Below are positions 23,801 to 38,800 of a DNA stretch of 64,000 bases, piece after piece. The notes under the pieces were generated by a model, which saw only the letters and a program-made list of their open reading frames with translations, was not told the origin of the DNA and did no database searches. The translations under genes were made by a program, and so were the position numbers. Location: assembly GCF_040954835.1 (NCBI RefSeq), contig NC_090698.1, positions 34,091,501-34,155,500 of the forward strand, in the 5' to 3' direction. How positions within the stretch are numbered: position 1 is the first letter of the stretch; each line of letters starts with the position of its first letter. Source of the stretch: Lepisosteus oculatus. Lineage: Eukaryota; Chordata; Actinopteri; Semionotiformes; Lepisosteidae.

Positions 23801-26800
23801 ACAGAAAGTTATTCGTGTTGAAGTTGTTTGAGATTGAGGTATGTTTGGAACCAAGGAAAATTAGTGCAGAAAACATTAGTCTAAACCAGCAGGCAGATCA
23901 CTTAAAGACACCAATCAGCACTGGTGATTAATGACCTAGTTGAAATAAAAATAGCAGACACAGGTGTACCCCAGAACCAGGATTGAGAACCACTGACCTA
24001 AAAACTATGGTCAATAATTTCGTATAAAAGGGAAGTTATTGATTTTATCTTTTGCAAACCCAGATTTTTAGACTATTTCTGGGAAAGAGATCAGGAAGTG
24101 AAGTGAAACTGAAGATATCAATGTTAAATGCTTCTTGTTATTATGGTCTATAATTTATCAATTCCTCTGTAAAAGAAAGGGGAAACAAGAAAATTCTGAA
24201 CTTTACATGCATCACTAGAGATCAAGTTTCTAAATATATCCCCATAGTAATGATTCATGTTAACAGACCAGATCTCAAGCAACTTTGAAGGGTTACTTAA
24301 CATTTATGTGCAGGTAATGGTGTACACTGGAATCACTACTAGAAAACTGTCCCACTAGATTGCCTTACAAATGCTACACAATTTAACAAAAAAAAATGTT
24401 AAAAGTAACCAGAGCTTTTCATATACTGTAAAGGCAGAGCATCACCTGAAGAGTTGAGGAAAATCCTGGGCATGATGGTTTCACAAAGAACACTAATGAC
24501 AAAGTCATTCCAGTTCACAAGTCTCCCAAATTATAGCATTGTGAGTTGCAACAAGGAGGAGTCTGGGTGTTTAATGTTGTATTATCCTCCATGGAAAAGA
24601 CATACAATTAGTGGCGAGACCACGAACTACTTCCTTACGCAGAAGAGACCATAAAAATGCAATGGCCATTCTGTATGATAAAGCAGTTTAAACTGCAGAC
24701 TATGAGAGGGTAAGGATTTAGCCTTGATTTGAATCCTCGGGACTTACTGATTTAACTGTCAGAATCTCCCTCAGAGAAAGTCCTCCATGGGGGAAGGGTT
24801 ACTGTGGCTTGGCTGTTCTGGGTTGTGAATTGACGGCCTAATGAGGAGAAATCTCATCTGGTTCAGTACAAGTAAAAGGAGAAAAAAGTGGTTCCTCTTG
24901 AATTCAAAACAAATTCAGAAGGGAAGAAAAAACATAAAAGCTTCTGTTTGTATAAGAAACCTTGTTATTGTTGCCTATTGTTTAAGGGTTTTCTTTTGTC
25001 CATGTGCATGAACACTGATTCATAGAACAAGTCTGCTGCATTTTTTTGCAGTTCTTCTCTAATAAAATGATTTTACATTATAAGTTATAGCTAAAACAGA
25101 TGCCAGAAGTCAATACTTATATGCCAATTTACTTTTAATAAATGAAAACAATTCTGAACATTTATTATAATGTAAACTACTTTATTTGATATTTCCATAA
25201 ATAAATGTATAGATAAATATTATATAGTTTATTAAGCTGTGAGCAGTGCCCTTTTATCTTTAGTGTAAATATGGTGGGTAAGCTACTATAACAGTGCTTA
25301 CTGTATTGTCAGCTCATGTACTGTTTATGTCTACTCATGGCAATCACAAAGTTTCTGATCAATGAGCATTAAAGATTACTAAATGATAAGATTTGTTTCT
25401 TTTCACCCAAACTAAGCTATTTTATCAGCCAAAACTGTTAAAAACAATACTGTAATAACACCTAATGAGTAAATTGTTGATGCCCATATATATTTAAATT
25501 ATTGACTGAGTAAGACAGGAAAGTCCAATGCTGGTCCTGGAGGGCAGGTGTGTCTACAGATTTTCATTCCAACACCACTTTTAACAATGTTTTAAAAAAG
25601 TAATAGGTTTATTCCATGCTGAAAAGAGAAGAACGTTTTGACCGTGAAGTCTTCTACAGGTGTTACCTGCAGAAGGCTCCATGGCTGAAACGTTGTGTTT
25701 TCTTTCTTCTCTTTTCGGCATGGAATAAACCTTTTACTTGTTCCTTTGCAGCCTGCGCATGCTGACGCAGCAACCCACCTGAAATGTAAATCAAGTTATT
25801 ATTGGTTTAATAGGATCAGTTTAACCAGTTTCTCTCAGCTCCTGAGCTGTCTGCTGCTGCTTTCAAGAGACCTAGAAAATCCAACGATACATTGGCCTTT
25901 CAGGTCCAGAACTGGACACCCCTCATCTAAGGTGTTTTTATCGGATATCACCCTCCTTGAAGAAAACTCACATCAATTATTGTTATTAATAATAACAATA
26001 ACAATAACATCACTTTATTAATCCTTTACAATTTCTTGCATTAGGAATTGTCTTTTCGTATACCCCAGCTTGCTCTCCATGAGACACACAGATAGAGAGA
26101 GAGCCTGGGGTCAGAGCACAGGATCTGCCATCGTACAGCGCCCCTGGAGCAGTTGGGGTTAAGGGCCTTGCTCAGGAGCCCAACAGAGTAGGATTCCTCT
26201 GCCGGCTGCTGGATTTGAACTGGCAACCTTCTAGCCACAAGCACAGATCCTTAGGCACAGAGCCACCGCTCCGCCCAATTATGTTCTATCCATCTTCAAT
26301 AACTTCTTAGACAGGGTCCTGATGGGCCAGATGCTATCCCAGCAGACAATGGGCACAAGGAACAAAGATCTTAAGTGAGATGCCAGTCCATCACGGGGTA
26401 CAATTAATCCCAATTAACCTATACTTTTTGTCTCTGAACTGTTAGAGGAAACCAGAGCAACAAACAAAAAATCCAGAAAGTTATGAAGAGAAAATGCAAA
26501 CTCCATACAGAAGGTACCTTAGACCAGTGTTCTCTTTCTTCTTTTTTTTTCAGCATGGAATAAACCTATAACTTGTCCCTTTGCAGCCTACGCATGCTGA
26601 CACAGCTACCCACCTGAACTTAGACCAGAATTATACCCAGGATAAAAGCTGTGAAGTAGTATTCCTGTCACCATGTTGTATGTTCCACAGAGCAAAAGTT
26701 GACACTCACCAACATCACCGAATATCCTGGAGTCTGATAAGCTGTCGGAGGAGGCTGTGGCAAAGCTGCTGCCGAGACCCTTCAGGGACTGGGTAAGGCT

Positions 26801-29800
26801 CTCCACTGAACCATGACTGGCTTTCTCCAAGTCAGAACTGCTCTGGCTCATTTTACTAGACACTCTGCAGAAAAGGCAAAGGCATAGGTCAGTAACCATG
26901 AAATCGAGAACACATTATGCTGATTTTTATTGGTTACCATCCAAACTCCAGCATCTCCAAGTGCCAAACAACTCCTATGCTACTTAGATTCAGTTGCAAT
27001 TCAGTTAGAAATTCTGCTAACTTAACTCTTAATTTATTATATACTTTCCAACCCTCTGTTCTACATTGCACACTGGCTGCTAAAAAACTCTCACAAGTCA
27101 CACTTGATAGAACACTTAAAAGTAAAAACTTAAGTAAAACTTTAAGTAAAACTTAAAAGTCTCTACAAGAGAATGTATGCACCAAAAGCACATTTTACAG
27201 GTGTTGCTCCTTCATATTGTACTACTTATATTCAGTTAGTAAAACATACATTAACTACATCTCTACAAAGTTAGTTATGTGCCCTGTACCAGTCCAATAC
27301 TAGTTGTTTTTTAAACAAAACCAGTCAGAATTTTTATCTATGTGCAAGCAAACTGTACATTTACAGGCCTGATTTAACTTGTCAAAGTTGGCTCTCAGAA
27401 CTCCATGAACTTTATGCGTCAAGTTGTATGCACCACAGACTTGTCAGAGCAAGTGGCACTAGCTGCCTGCGAGCTCTTTTTCATAGAACTGTCACAAATG
27501 TTTCTCAACTTCCTATTTCCTTCTTTGATCTCTGAACTATGAAGACTGTAGTCCTGCAGCCACATTTATTATAATAAGCACTGATGTGACTCTCCCAGCC
27601 CCACAAACAAATCACTTCTCCTGTGAAAAAAAAGCAAGCGTTTCACTTAAAGATTTGCTTAGCTTGCCGACTTGTTTAGTTTGGGAGAAATGGATGTGTT
27701 AGTTCAGAGACAAAAATATCTTTAAAATCCAGTAGATTTATCTTCCAATTAAAATAATAAGAAATTATGAGATCACAACAAAACATCAACATAACTGGCA
27801 ATGTTCTTGAACATTAAAATAAACGGAAAGTCAAAGTTTCTCTGTCACAGACCATAGGAACATAACTTCTGCCAAAATGAGGAGGCTGTTCAGCCCATCT
27901 AATTCCTTAAAGGTCAAAACAAAACAACAAAGCAGAGAGAATGCAAAGACTGGACCTAAGGACATTCATTCTAAGTAAATGAACAGGTTAGATGAACTAA
28001 TTTTATCCATTAAAAAGGCCTAAACTATTTCAATTACATGACCTTACAAAAGGATTAAGTTCCCATACATTTTCTAGATTTGTATTATAATGCCTTTTTT
28101 ATTTTGTTATGCAATTCTCTCTTTTGGGATGAGTGGCTCTTGTAGTCAAACACTTTTTTTATCTTTGAATATATAAAACATTCTTTCCTATATCTACACA
28201 TATGCACTATTCTCTAAATATGGAGTTTTATGATATTTCAGTTTAAAGAGGATACAGTCCTTGGACATTTGTTCCTGTATGGGGTTCTAGTTCTGTGGTT
28301 CTGTGGTTTCAATCTTTTTGGAACAAGTACCACCCCTGATCAAACCAAATCATCCAAGTACCACCTACAAGTCTTCTTTTCATAGGAACCCCAGAAATTC
28401 TCAATGACCAAATTAACCTAGAACAGTTCTTAAATATTTTTCTGTTATCTATCATGCGTTCCTGTGCTAACAAGATTGCCAGCGTTTGTAGCACACATTT
28501 CTATGCATTCCTGTGCATACAACATTGGCATTGTCCAAAATCAAGCACATTCTCCTACCTCCCTATTTGCTGGAGATAACTTTTTTAAATACAATTGGTC
28601 ACTTGGGTTCGTAGCACGCATTCCTATACAATGGTATAAAATTACACAGTAGCTCTGATGTTCACTCAAGTATTAGCGTGCTGTATCATAGTACGTAGGC
28701 TGCATATTCGACACATATTAAAATAGAAAATATGAAAACCCATCCTGATTTTTCAGTGCACACAACAAAGTTCCAGGATCATATGGCGTACCAGCTGGCG
28801 TACTAGTGGTACATAAAGCAGACATAAAGCAGCCTTATTACATTGTAAAGAAGCAAACTTGCAAATACATCTCTTTTAATGTAATAGAAATATTGCTGCA
28901 CACTTTGAGACGGTTTAGCCTCCACATACCAATTACTTGTTGACTCTGCTCGCATATTACATTGGAAGACTTCTGCCATGAAATGTCTGCTGACGACATT
29001 ACATTAGTCATTACAGTGACAAGTGAGCAGGAAGGGCTGCTTCACTTCGCATTTCTCAGGACAAAGTAAGCAAAAAAAATGTACTTCATTTACTCCCAGC
29101 ATTAAAATTCCTACAGAAATAATTTGAACCAGCCAAACACCACAGATTACACAGTTAGTGGAGGTTCAGGGCTGACTACAGGAGAGACTCCTGTCCATCA
29201 CTGACACCCTCATCCAAAGCTTCCTGCCAAAATCCAGAGACATACTGGTAGGTTAACTGACTTCTGGGAAAAAGTCTGTGTCTGTGTGCCCTGCAACTGA
29301 CTGACATCCAGTACGGGGTGTATCTCGCCTTGTACTCACAGCTTGCCAGGACAGATTCCTATCTCCTACGGTCCTGTATTGAATGAAGTGGTTAGAAAAT
29401 AGATGGATGAATGGATTTTCATCCATTGGTTATTTATCTGATTGATCGATAAATTAAGGCTTCCAAAACTAAACCAGAATGTAACCTGAAATACAGTATG
29501 AGACTGAGTACAAAAATAATGTTCAAGTTCTATCATGCATAAGTAATTCTGTCATAAACAAATGGTCTGGTGGTGTGCAACTCTTTCGTTATGCTTTTTC
29601 AGAGTATTCAGTTAAAAACATATACCCTTTTCAAAATGTATTTATTAAAGCTAAAAGCTTGAAGAATCATATAGAAGACTGAAACCCTCTCTCTAACCAA
29701 TTAGAAAAGAGAAAGGTTGCCAGCCTCACTGAGAGAAACCTATCAGTTGGAAGGTGGAATAAAGCATAGGAAACACAAACCCAATAATAATTTTGTACTT

Positions 29801-32800
29801 TTGTTTTCTTTTAAATGGTTAATCATGATTAAATATTAGTTCCTCTTAAAAAATTAGTTTTTCAAGCAACAGTTGCTCTATATAGTATATATTAACAGGT
29901 TATGCTAAACTAAGCCTTTCTTCTGCCAAGAAAATACTATTGGCCTTTAATATTTTAATAAATCTTGTCTAGTGATTTGTCTTGTGTAAATTCAGATGGA
30001 GCTTATTTTTAAAGCCATTTCAGCATTTGCAAGCAAAGAAGCTGGCTCAAAAAAGATAATTGAATGGATTTTGGTAGTTGTGTACTTGATATGGACTTGC
30101 ATTTCTAATGCATCTTTAAATAGAAGATATTGTCATCAATCAAATCAATATAGAAACCTTACATATTTTGTTTTGTAACCACAAAAGAGTTTGCTGGTTA
30201 CAAATGTAGTGGTAAGATGTCATTCTTACCTCAGAGATGGGTTGTACAGAGCCTTCACAAACACAATCAAAGGCTGATACTACAAATCTGACAAAGTTGT
30301 GTAGCAGTTGCAGATCATCATTTGTCAAAGTAGGTCACTTTTAAAATCTGAGAACACTCTGAGAACAGTCTCAAGCTAACTTCTTGAGTCTCTTACTTTT
30401 TTTGGTGCGACACATCTAGCTGCATGTTCAAAACCAAAGCACAAAGCCAATTTCTGATGCTGTAGGAACATGCTTTTATATTTATCATGTCAAATTCTAA
30501 ATAAATAATTTAGGACACCTGGAAATCCACTTGTGTTACATCTATAATTAAAAAAAAAACATTGTAATAGATTATAAGTGCCCTTTGAATTTTGTTTCCA
30601 TTCTTTTCTAAAAAAAATCATAAACTTTTATACTCCCCCTAAAAGAGTGAAAGCTTTAAGCAACTGTGTAAGGGCAAAATTATTTTACCTTGAGAAGTTT
30701 CCATGATTTAAGAACTTGCTAAATAATCTTACAAATGATATTTTGTGTATCAAGCTAAGGTTTATTTAAAAAAATGAGTGCTTTATATTTTAAACAATTT
30801 ACCAAAGAGTAATATCTAACAATCTTCTGGCACCCTCTTAGAATCTACATATACATTTTATATCGTACTATTTATTATTTATTTACAATTTGCTTTCTGC
30901 ACTTGATTGTTTGCATTTTGCATGGCCTATGGTTCTTCACCTTGTGTCACAACTATGGTGAGAGATGTGTTGTCAAAAACTAGGAATTTATCTGTAGTGA
31001 TAAATCCAGTTGTGAACATTTTGTTTAAGTGAGACATTCTGTGGCATTGACTATTTCTACTAAAAAGCTGGCACAACCACCTATTCAATAGCTTGAAATT
31101 GCTGTTTGCAAATTGTTTTGGAATATCAATTTTTTCAGCATAATATACCAATCTATGGTAGCTAGGAATTGACATCAGACATGATATTGATGATTTATAT
31201 AATTTTGTTAATCAAAAACATATTAATGAAGATTAGATACGTGCAATCTTTAATTTCTTGGCAATTCCCGTCATTTTACGATTTTCATTTGCCTGTTGAG
31301 AAATTTCTTTAATTGAAAAGACTGTTTTCATTTAAATATGTTCACAATAAACCTGATTATCAGGCCACAATTTAAATACTGTACATCTCCCTCAGTAAGG
31401 TTTGCATTAGCATTTCACCTAAACGAGATTCAGATTAAAGATGCTTCCACAATAAATGACATCCAGTCATGTGCATCTCAAACATGTTGCCCAACTCAGT
31501 GAATAATTACACGGACATGGTAAGGAATGATCACACCCACATTGCTCTTGGGTACTGACAATATATTTCTGCAGAGTTAAAAAGTATAGTTAAAAACAAT
31601 ACTCACTTACATCAGCTACCTTCAAAACATTATATTCTAGTTTCTCATTTCTTCACATTTAAAATGCAGTTTCTGTTTTTGTAAGTACAATGCAATGATA
31701 CATAAGACAGAAAACTTGTAAAGAATAGAAATACAAATTCTTCCAAATCAGCTTTACAAAACATGCAATGATTTTCCTAAAATAATTCCAAAAGCATCCG
31801 ATATGGAATATTTATAATTGAGGTGAACAGGTTTGTCCTTTGCACAGAGAAACAACAATAAAGTATTTATTTGGAGAGAAAACAAAAACACTATAATCAA
31901 AACTTTAAGAGTAACGACTTGCCACTAGTTTGTAACATTATTCCTATTATTTTGGACGTTTAGATATATATAGATAAAACAACCAGGCAGGAATATAACA
32001 CTGTAGTGATGCAGAAATATATTTTAGTACAGTCAGGTCGCACTTCAGAGCAGATCATACAGTTCACTGTATAGTACTACACTAAATAGTACTTTTTTTT
32101 TTCTTTGTACACAAAGGCTTTATTATATACATCATACACAATGGAAAAGCTTTCAGCTAAGATACTATGTTTACTTTTAGAACCAAGAATACAGTAAAAC
32201 AATACTTCTTGAACAACATTTACTAATACAGTAGTAAAATATTTAAGGGCTCACGCCATAATAAAGCCACCAAATTGGAACATATTCTGCAGTATCTGAC
32301 ATCAGCTATTAAATTGAAAAAAATTCTGTAGTATCTACATAATCCAAATTTACGTTGTTTTTTTTCCTGTTAAAGCTCTAGGTATGTATTTTGGCTAGAA
32401 AATTGCATTGCTGAGAGTTACTTATCACTGGGTTGACAAGGAGGCATCAGATAAAAGCAATTATCAACATCAACTATAGCAATTCTCCACATTTTCTCTT
32501 CAGTAGAAATTTGTTGTGTAAATGTGATTTTTTTATTTCTAATTATGTTGTTGTTCACTATTCTTTTACTTAGCATATCAATAAAGTAAGGAATAATAAG
32601 CTTATACACACACACACACACCACTTTTCTCAGACCACACCATGTACTTGCCAAGACCTGTTCTGAAGAAATATGCAGTTGTGCTGAACATGTCTGTTAA
32701 ATGTGTCTGTACATACATGCAATGTCACAGGACAAGGGCAGACATGTTTCATTACTAATTTAAAATAAAATAAGAAAACTATATATCTTCCAGTAAAATG

Positions 32801-35800
32801 ATCATCATTCCAGATGTGTTGTGTGGGTGACTGTTGATAACAAGTTGAAAACCTGCAAAAGCAATTAGATTGACATGTCAAAGCTGTGTGAAATTGATAC
32901 CTCAAAAGCAATTTGCTATGTGCTGCTCTTTAACAGTGCCAGGATAATTTGAATTCCATTAATCATTAATTAAAAAAATAGTATAGCCAACAATTTTTGT
33001 TACACCCACCCAATTTGGGATAGACAGTTGTGTGTTTTTCATCTCTTGGCTCACAAGACAAGTGCTCAAGTGCCCTCACACAGTGAAGAATGAGTATATT
33101 TAGGTAAACTCCGCTGACCTGCCCACCTTTGAAGTAATCTTTTATCACATTGCTGTGCAGGATGTTCAGCACTGACAGAGCCTTTGCCTAAACCTGTAAC
33201 TAATCCCACCCTACCACTGATGGCAGCCCCCTGCTTAGAGAATCCAGGTCGGCTAGCAACATAACTGCTTGACCCTTTGAACCAAGAGCTCAACCTAAAC
33301 TCAGCTGAGCCTATGCCGATAGAGCCTCTCAGGAGGCCTGTTGTTTTTCTTCATTAATCTGAGTATAAGCTTTTCCCCTAACTGCTTAGAATACCAGTCG
33401 TTTTCCAAGACTCTGTAGTACAGATGGACTGTGCAAAGATACCTTTAGTGTCAGACCTTTAGTGTTAGAAATTAGAATTCAAACAGGCTCCCTCATACAG
33501 TATACTATCAGTCAAGACTACCTATATCACTCGATCTTAATCCATGTGATTTTTATCATAGAGGCACCTTTACCTGTAGTATTGCAGCCTAACCCATGAA
33601 CATGTGAGGATTTTAAGGAAACAATTAATATAATTAAAAATGCCTGTTTGATTTCACCAGATGCTTTATAGTGTAGAATTTTTATGTCAGCAGAATGTAT
33701 GTAAACACATAAGGAGATAAACTGAACAGGTTTTTAAACTAATATTGTATGTATTTCCAAAATTTAAGGATCATTTCCATACTTCAATAACTTAAATATG
33801 ACAGAAAACCAGAAACATAACCCGGTGCAGCGGTACAGTGCACTTAAGTGTTCCATTCAAGTACGTCTCTGTCTGTATGAAAGACGTCTCCGAGATGGCA
33901 CTGAGTGTGGCTGAGTGGAATATAAAAATAATGGTAGCATGGTGTTTAGCATTACAGCCTCATAGCTCTTGGATCCTGGGTTCGTTTCAATTGTGATCTT
34001 AGGCACTAACAGTATGGAGTTTGCATATTCTCCCTAAAGCTGCATGGAATTTCACAGGATCCTTTTAAATTTGCTATCCAAATTATTTTGCATCTCTAAA
34101 TTGCCCACCATATGCTTTTGAGTGACTGTGTGTGTGATGAACTGGTGATATATCTAGAGTTTAGTTTTGCCTTGCACCCTATGCCTGCCAAGTAAGGCCT
34201 CTTATTGCTCATCAATACCCTCTGTGGATAAACCAGTTTAAAAAAAGCGATATATAGGACCATATATTGGATGAGTAAAAACATCAGTACAAGTAAATCT
34301 CTAGTCTTCATCTAAAAAAACAAAGGCCTCCTGACATTTCGAGTTATTTATACAATAACTGAAATGCATCTTGCTTCACTATACAACTTCTTCATCAATT
34401 ATTATACCATGCTTCACTATAGAATGTATCATACTATACCATACTAAACCTTCATACGGTACACTGGGCAGCAAATGCATACACAATAACACAATTAAAG
34501 CAACAAGTAATCACATAAAATTAAACATTTGACTATATATACAATTCAAAGTCAACTTCTGCAATTTACAAATAAAGCTATGACTTGTAATACTTTAAAT
34601 ACAGGACAATCATGTTGTCATTCACATGCACTTTAAGCACCTTGAGGTTACAATGATATTTCAAAATAAACTTTAATTCCTGTGAAAACCTGTACTGCAC
34701 ATACAGTAGAGTAAGTAAAAAAGAAAAACCTTGAGTATTTTTCCTCTGATCTCTGCATGACAACAAAAAGATCCTGAGAAAATACCATGTAGTGTACTAT
34801 CTAACCAATATTTCCTTTGTTCATTTCTAAAGAGAACCCTCTTTATGGTCAAGGACAGCACTCCATTGTGCACAGACACAAACAAACAATGTTAGGTTTG
34901 TCAAAACATCACACGTTTATCACAAAACTCTCAGCTGCCATTAGTTATTCAATCTTTTCTTTCTTCTCTTTAAAAAAAGAAAAAAATACATCATGCTCTG
35001 AGGCACATTCCAGACTATCTTCTGTGAAAAGACTTTAGATCTCAACAGAGCTGAAATAGAGAAAGGTAAATGATAGCAAGTAGGATAAAGAAAACAGATA
35101 ACTTTCAGATTGTTATAGAAAATTTAAAACAATACAAACCAATTCACATACTGCCTCTTTCACCCCTTTCTGATTCTCTCCTAAATTAAAAAAATATATA
35201 ACTATATCACTGTATTTACTAATATACTAACTGTTTTGCATTTTGTTAGTTCATCCCTAAATGATAATTACAAATAATTAAAGTCTTGGTTAACAAATAC
35301 TGTATATCAGGCACACATGCCTGGATCCACATTCCAAATAGTGAATTTAAGCACTTCTGTTTCAGTCTAGTCACGTTTTCACATGAGAAGAATGATTTTA
35401 AGAAAGACTGAGGTGTTGGAAACTAAATATTTTGAAATCATCATCACTTTTTAAACACTAGTTTAAAAATGCTAATAAACTCCAGAAATGATTTTATCTT
35501 TGATCAATTTACTTACTATTTTTTCTTTATATATACTTTATATTTTTACCCAGTATAAAAACATAAAATTCAATTGTTATAAAAAAGTCACAAAATCAAT
35601 GTGGTCAATTTTGAACCTGAATCTATTATACCAATATCATTAGGAAGAAGATTAAGAACCTTAAAACAAAAATTGCTATTACTTTTGGTAGAAATATCAT
35701 CAACTGAATACCTAATCAAAACATTTTTATTTTATTCTTCAATAAAAACTAATGCAATGCCACAAGAAAAATGATATAGTAATTGGTACAAAAATACTAA

Positions 35801-38800
35801 AAAAACAATAGAGGAGATTGTGCACTCCAATTTGTATTATACAATATATCTTGAATACATTTACTGTGTTTTTGATTAATACTTCTTAATTCCATATTCA
35901 AAACACTGACTTCTAAAATTCACTAAAGGGGGAAACATATCTTGGACCTCACACTGACCCTCCAAAAGCTCATGTCTGAAGGTCCAACGCTGCTTCTCTA
36001 TGTGCAGTTCAAGTTCAACCTTTTCTGTGGTGATGTAGTTATAAAGCTGACATTGCAAGAAAGCATAAATCTGGCAATGCTGTCCGATGTACTAGAAAGG
36101 AACCCTTTACTCTCAGTGTTAGGCTATAAACACTAGGATTAGAGTTACTGTACAATCATTAGTTACTAATACTCTATCATTAGAAACCAACTTCTTCTGG
36201 GCGACCAGGAGTCACAATAACCCAGAGCTCATACTGGAACAATGTGCTATCATTCAGAAGGCAAAACCAAGTAACAGAAAGTGGGTTAAAATAAACAGAA
36301 AACACGAATTACTCTTGTTTTTTACTTATCAATTAACCATTTTGTATTTATTTGTCTGAAAAGGCATTTATTTGTAAATAGGATTTAATGACACTAGAGT
36401 TAAAAGTAACAGATTGAAACACGATACAGTAATAAACACATAAAATACTGAACAACACTATACCAGAATATGCTTTATAACATTGTATTTATTTCAGTAC
36501 AAAATCCGCATTAATAAAAGTAATAAACTAGAAATTCATAGCATACCTGTGGTGTTTTTTCGGCGGTGGGGGAGGTGGTATCTGTTCATTAGCCTTGTTC
36601 TTTTCTGCTGGGAAGTCTGAAGTGAAAGATGCTGTCTTAGCTAACATGTTCTTGTTATGTTTGTCCTTTTCTGATGCTCTGCCTGGGTGGTAATGACTGG
36701 CACCATTGTGAGCTCTGCCTGGCTGATTATATTCCTTGCTGTGTGCAGCAGGGCTCCCAGGCTTTGAATCACTCGGCTCCGAGACAGCGGCACCATTGAT
36801 GAGACCGTGTGTCCTGCACTGATGCATCGTCTCCTCTCCCCCCTCCTCCTCCTCTTCTATTCTGCCTTCCCAGTTCCAGGCTGTGTTAAAGAACTTGTGT
36901 CTCTTTTCTGTGGCTGACATTGAGGTTCCCAAATTGTGTGTGTCCTCTGTGGACCTGCTCTGGACCTGTAAATAGGAGCAGGAACTCTGCGTCTCAGCTT
37001 GAAAAGAGGCCTCCTTATCTGATATTGGAGTGGAAGAAAATGATTTTGGAGATTGACTGCCTCTCTTAGGAGGAATTGGTGGACTGGGTTGTAGTCTGGG
37101 CTGCAGTAAGGCTGAAGCTGTATCGGAACTGTCCGAGGGCCACTTGAATGAAGGGCTGTTAGGATCTTTTGTGGAAGTGGGGCTAAAGTGTGGCCACTGT
37201 GTGCTCACAGCTGAGTCAGGACTGCTTAGGTAAAATGTTCGGTTGTCTTCCTCAGTGTGAGCTGCCATGACAGTAATCTTAGCTCTCTGGCAGTCTTTGT
37301 CACCTGTGAGGTCTACCTCTATATCTGACCTTTTTTGGAGAGGGTTCTCATTTTGGGACCTTTTTTTCTTTTTGGTGCTCTCAGCATAAATGGGTTCACT
37401 ATTCAACTGAATAGGTTGGCTCTTTGTTGGTGGACTGGGAGAAGAGATCAGGTTCTGAGGCCTCTCCTTGACTTGTGCATCAAGAGAGGGAAACGATTCA
37501 CACCCTGCCTGTCTACATTGGTCCAGCCCCTCAGAACAGATGAGACAGTCTGTGCTGCTCCGATAAGAACAGGAGTCTGACAGGCTAGCAGATTCAGACA
37601 CCATTGAAGAAACCCTGCTGGAGAGCCTCCCATGGCTCCCATAAGAGTTCTGAAGCCCCCTCTCTTGGGGAAAGCCAGAGGAGAAAGAAGTGCTTGATTT
37701 CACTGAGTTTCCAGCAGTGGTGGGGTTAGCTGCGAGTATGTTGATTGCAATCTCCAATGTTGGTTGCTGCTCCTGTCCAGAAGAGCCATAGCAGAGGGCT
37801 TCCCTGTAACTGTCAGAGCTGTTCAAGGGAAGTGTCCTGTCTTCCTTCTTTGGTAAAGAGCCTCTGGAGTTGCTGTTAGTATAAGTGCTCATGGCTGTTT
37901 TTGTGATCTGTGGTCGGTAGCTTTCACAGGGGCTTGTTCCATTCTCCCCAAGAGTCAGAGGTGCTCGTACATCCTCCTGAGTCACAAAGATGCTGCTAAT
38001 GAAAACTGGCTCCTTTGGAAGACCTGAAGGGGATAATGTGCTGGCAGAACACAGACTTGAATAGCTGCATTTATCTCCAGCTGCATTCTGAAAAACAGCG
38101 TCTTTTAAAGTTTTGCTGCTGTGATGATTGTCCATGTAAACTTGTGTGAGGCCCAACATCTTCTTATGACAAAGTTTTTCATTCGGACTCTGACTGTCCT
38201 GAAATAAATGAAATCCATAAAATTAATGAGACATATCATTGAGAGTAATACTTTATGTCTAACTACTAAGTAGTTCTTCTGTGTCTTATTTCTTCTGTGG
38301 TAATAAATAACTTGTGCCCTTCTGAAATGAGAAAATGCACTGATATTGAAACAAAACTAATTATAAAAACACCAACCACAAATGTAAATTTCCAAAAGAA
38401 ACATTATTACAGAACATAAATAAGAATGAGATAAAATTCCTTCATGCATAAATGAAAGCAGTTTTTTCTTGGAACAATTGTTTTATAAGAAATTAAGGAT
38501 CAATCATTAAATGACCTTCAATAATATGGTACTGCCATGACATGTATATGGAGGCTAAAGTGCTTCACACAAAACTTTTAAAAGTTTACCTGTTGGAGGT
38601 CAATGTTCATATTCAAATTGGTCCACACATCAGATGTCTCTGAATTCATTCTCGTAGGCTTAACTGCAATTGTGGGCTTAGAATAGGTCAGGGAGGTAAT
38701 TACACAGTCATCCTCATTCTGTGCTGCATCTATTTTCTTTCGATCCACATAATTTCTTTGTAAGATGATGCCGTTCTGAGCAGTGGTTTCAATAGGCCTT

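Larger units (their letters stand above)
20264..26709 (-). other. PRAG1 intron 3
   Basis: 6.4-kb GT-AG intron. It holds repeat fragments at 21950-22430, 23870-24005 and a dense cluster at 25515-26628, listed separately. The rest (for example 20300-21300, 22640-23860, 24010-25510) shows nothing recognisable. Confidence 0.85.
26865..36546 (-). other. PRAG1 intron 2
   Basis: 9.7-kb GT-AG intron. Recognisable content: a MITE fragment (28840-29050), the fish repeat at 29160-29410 and 33930-34240, and a (CA)n run at 32605-32622. Most of the rest (26900-28800, 29420-32600, 34320-36540) is AT-rich with nothing identified. Confidence 0.85.

Noticed and set aside
33066..33293. 75-codon - strand frame rich in Gly/Ser
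   Set aside because: It looks faintly structured but has no match I recognise, no splice support and lies inside a PRAG1 intron. Left unannotated.
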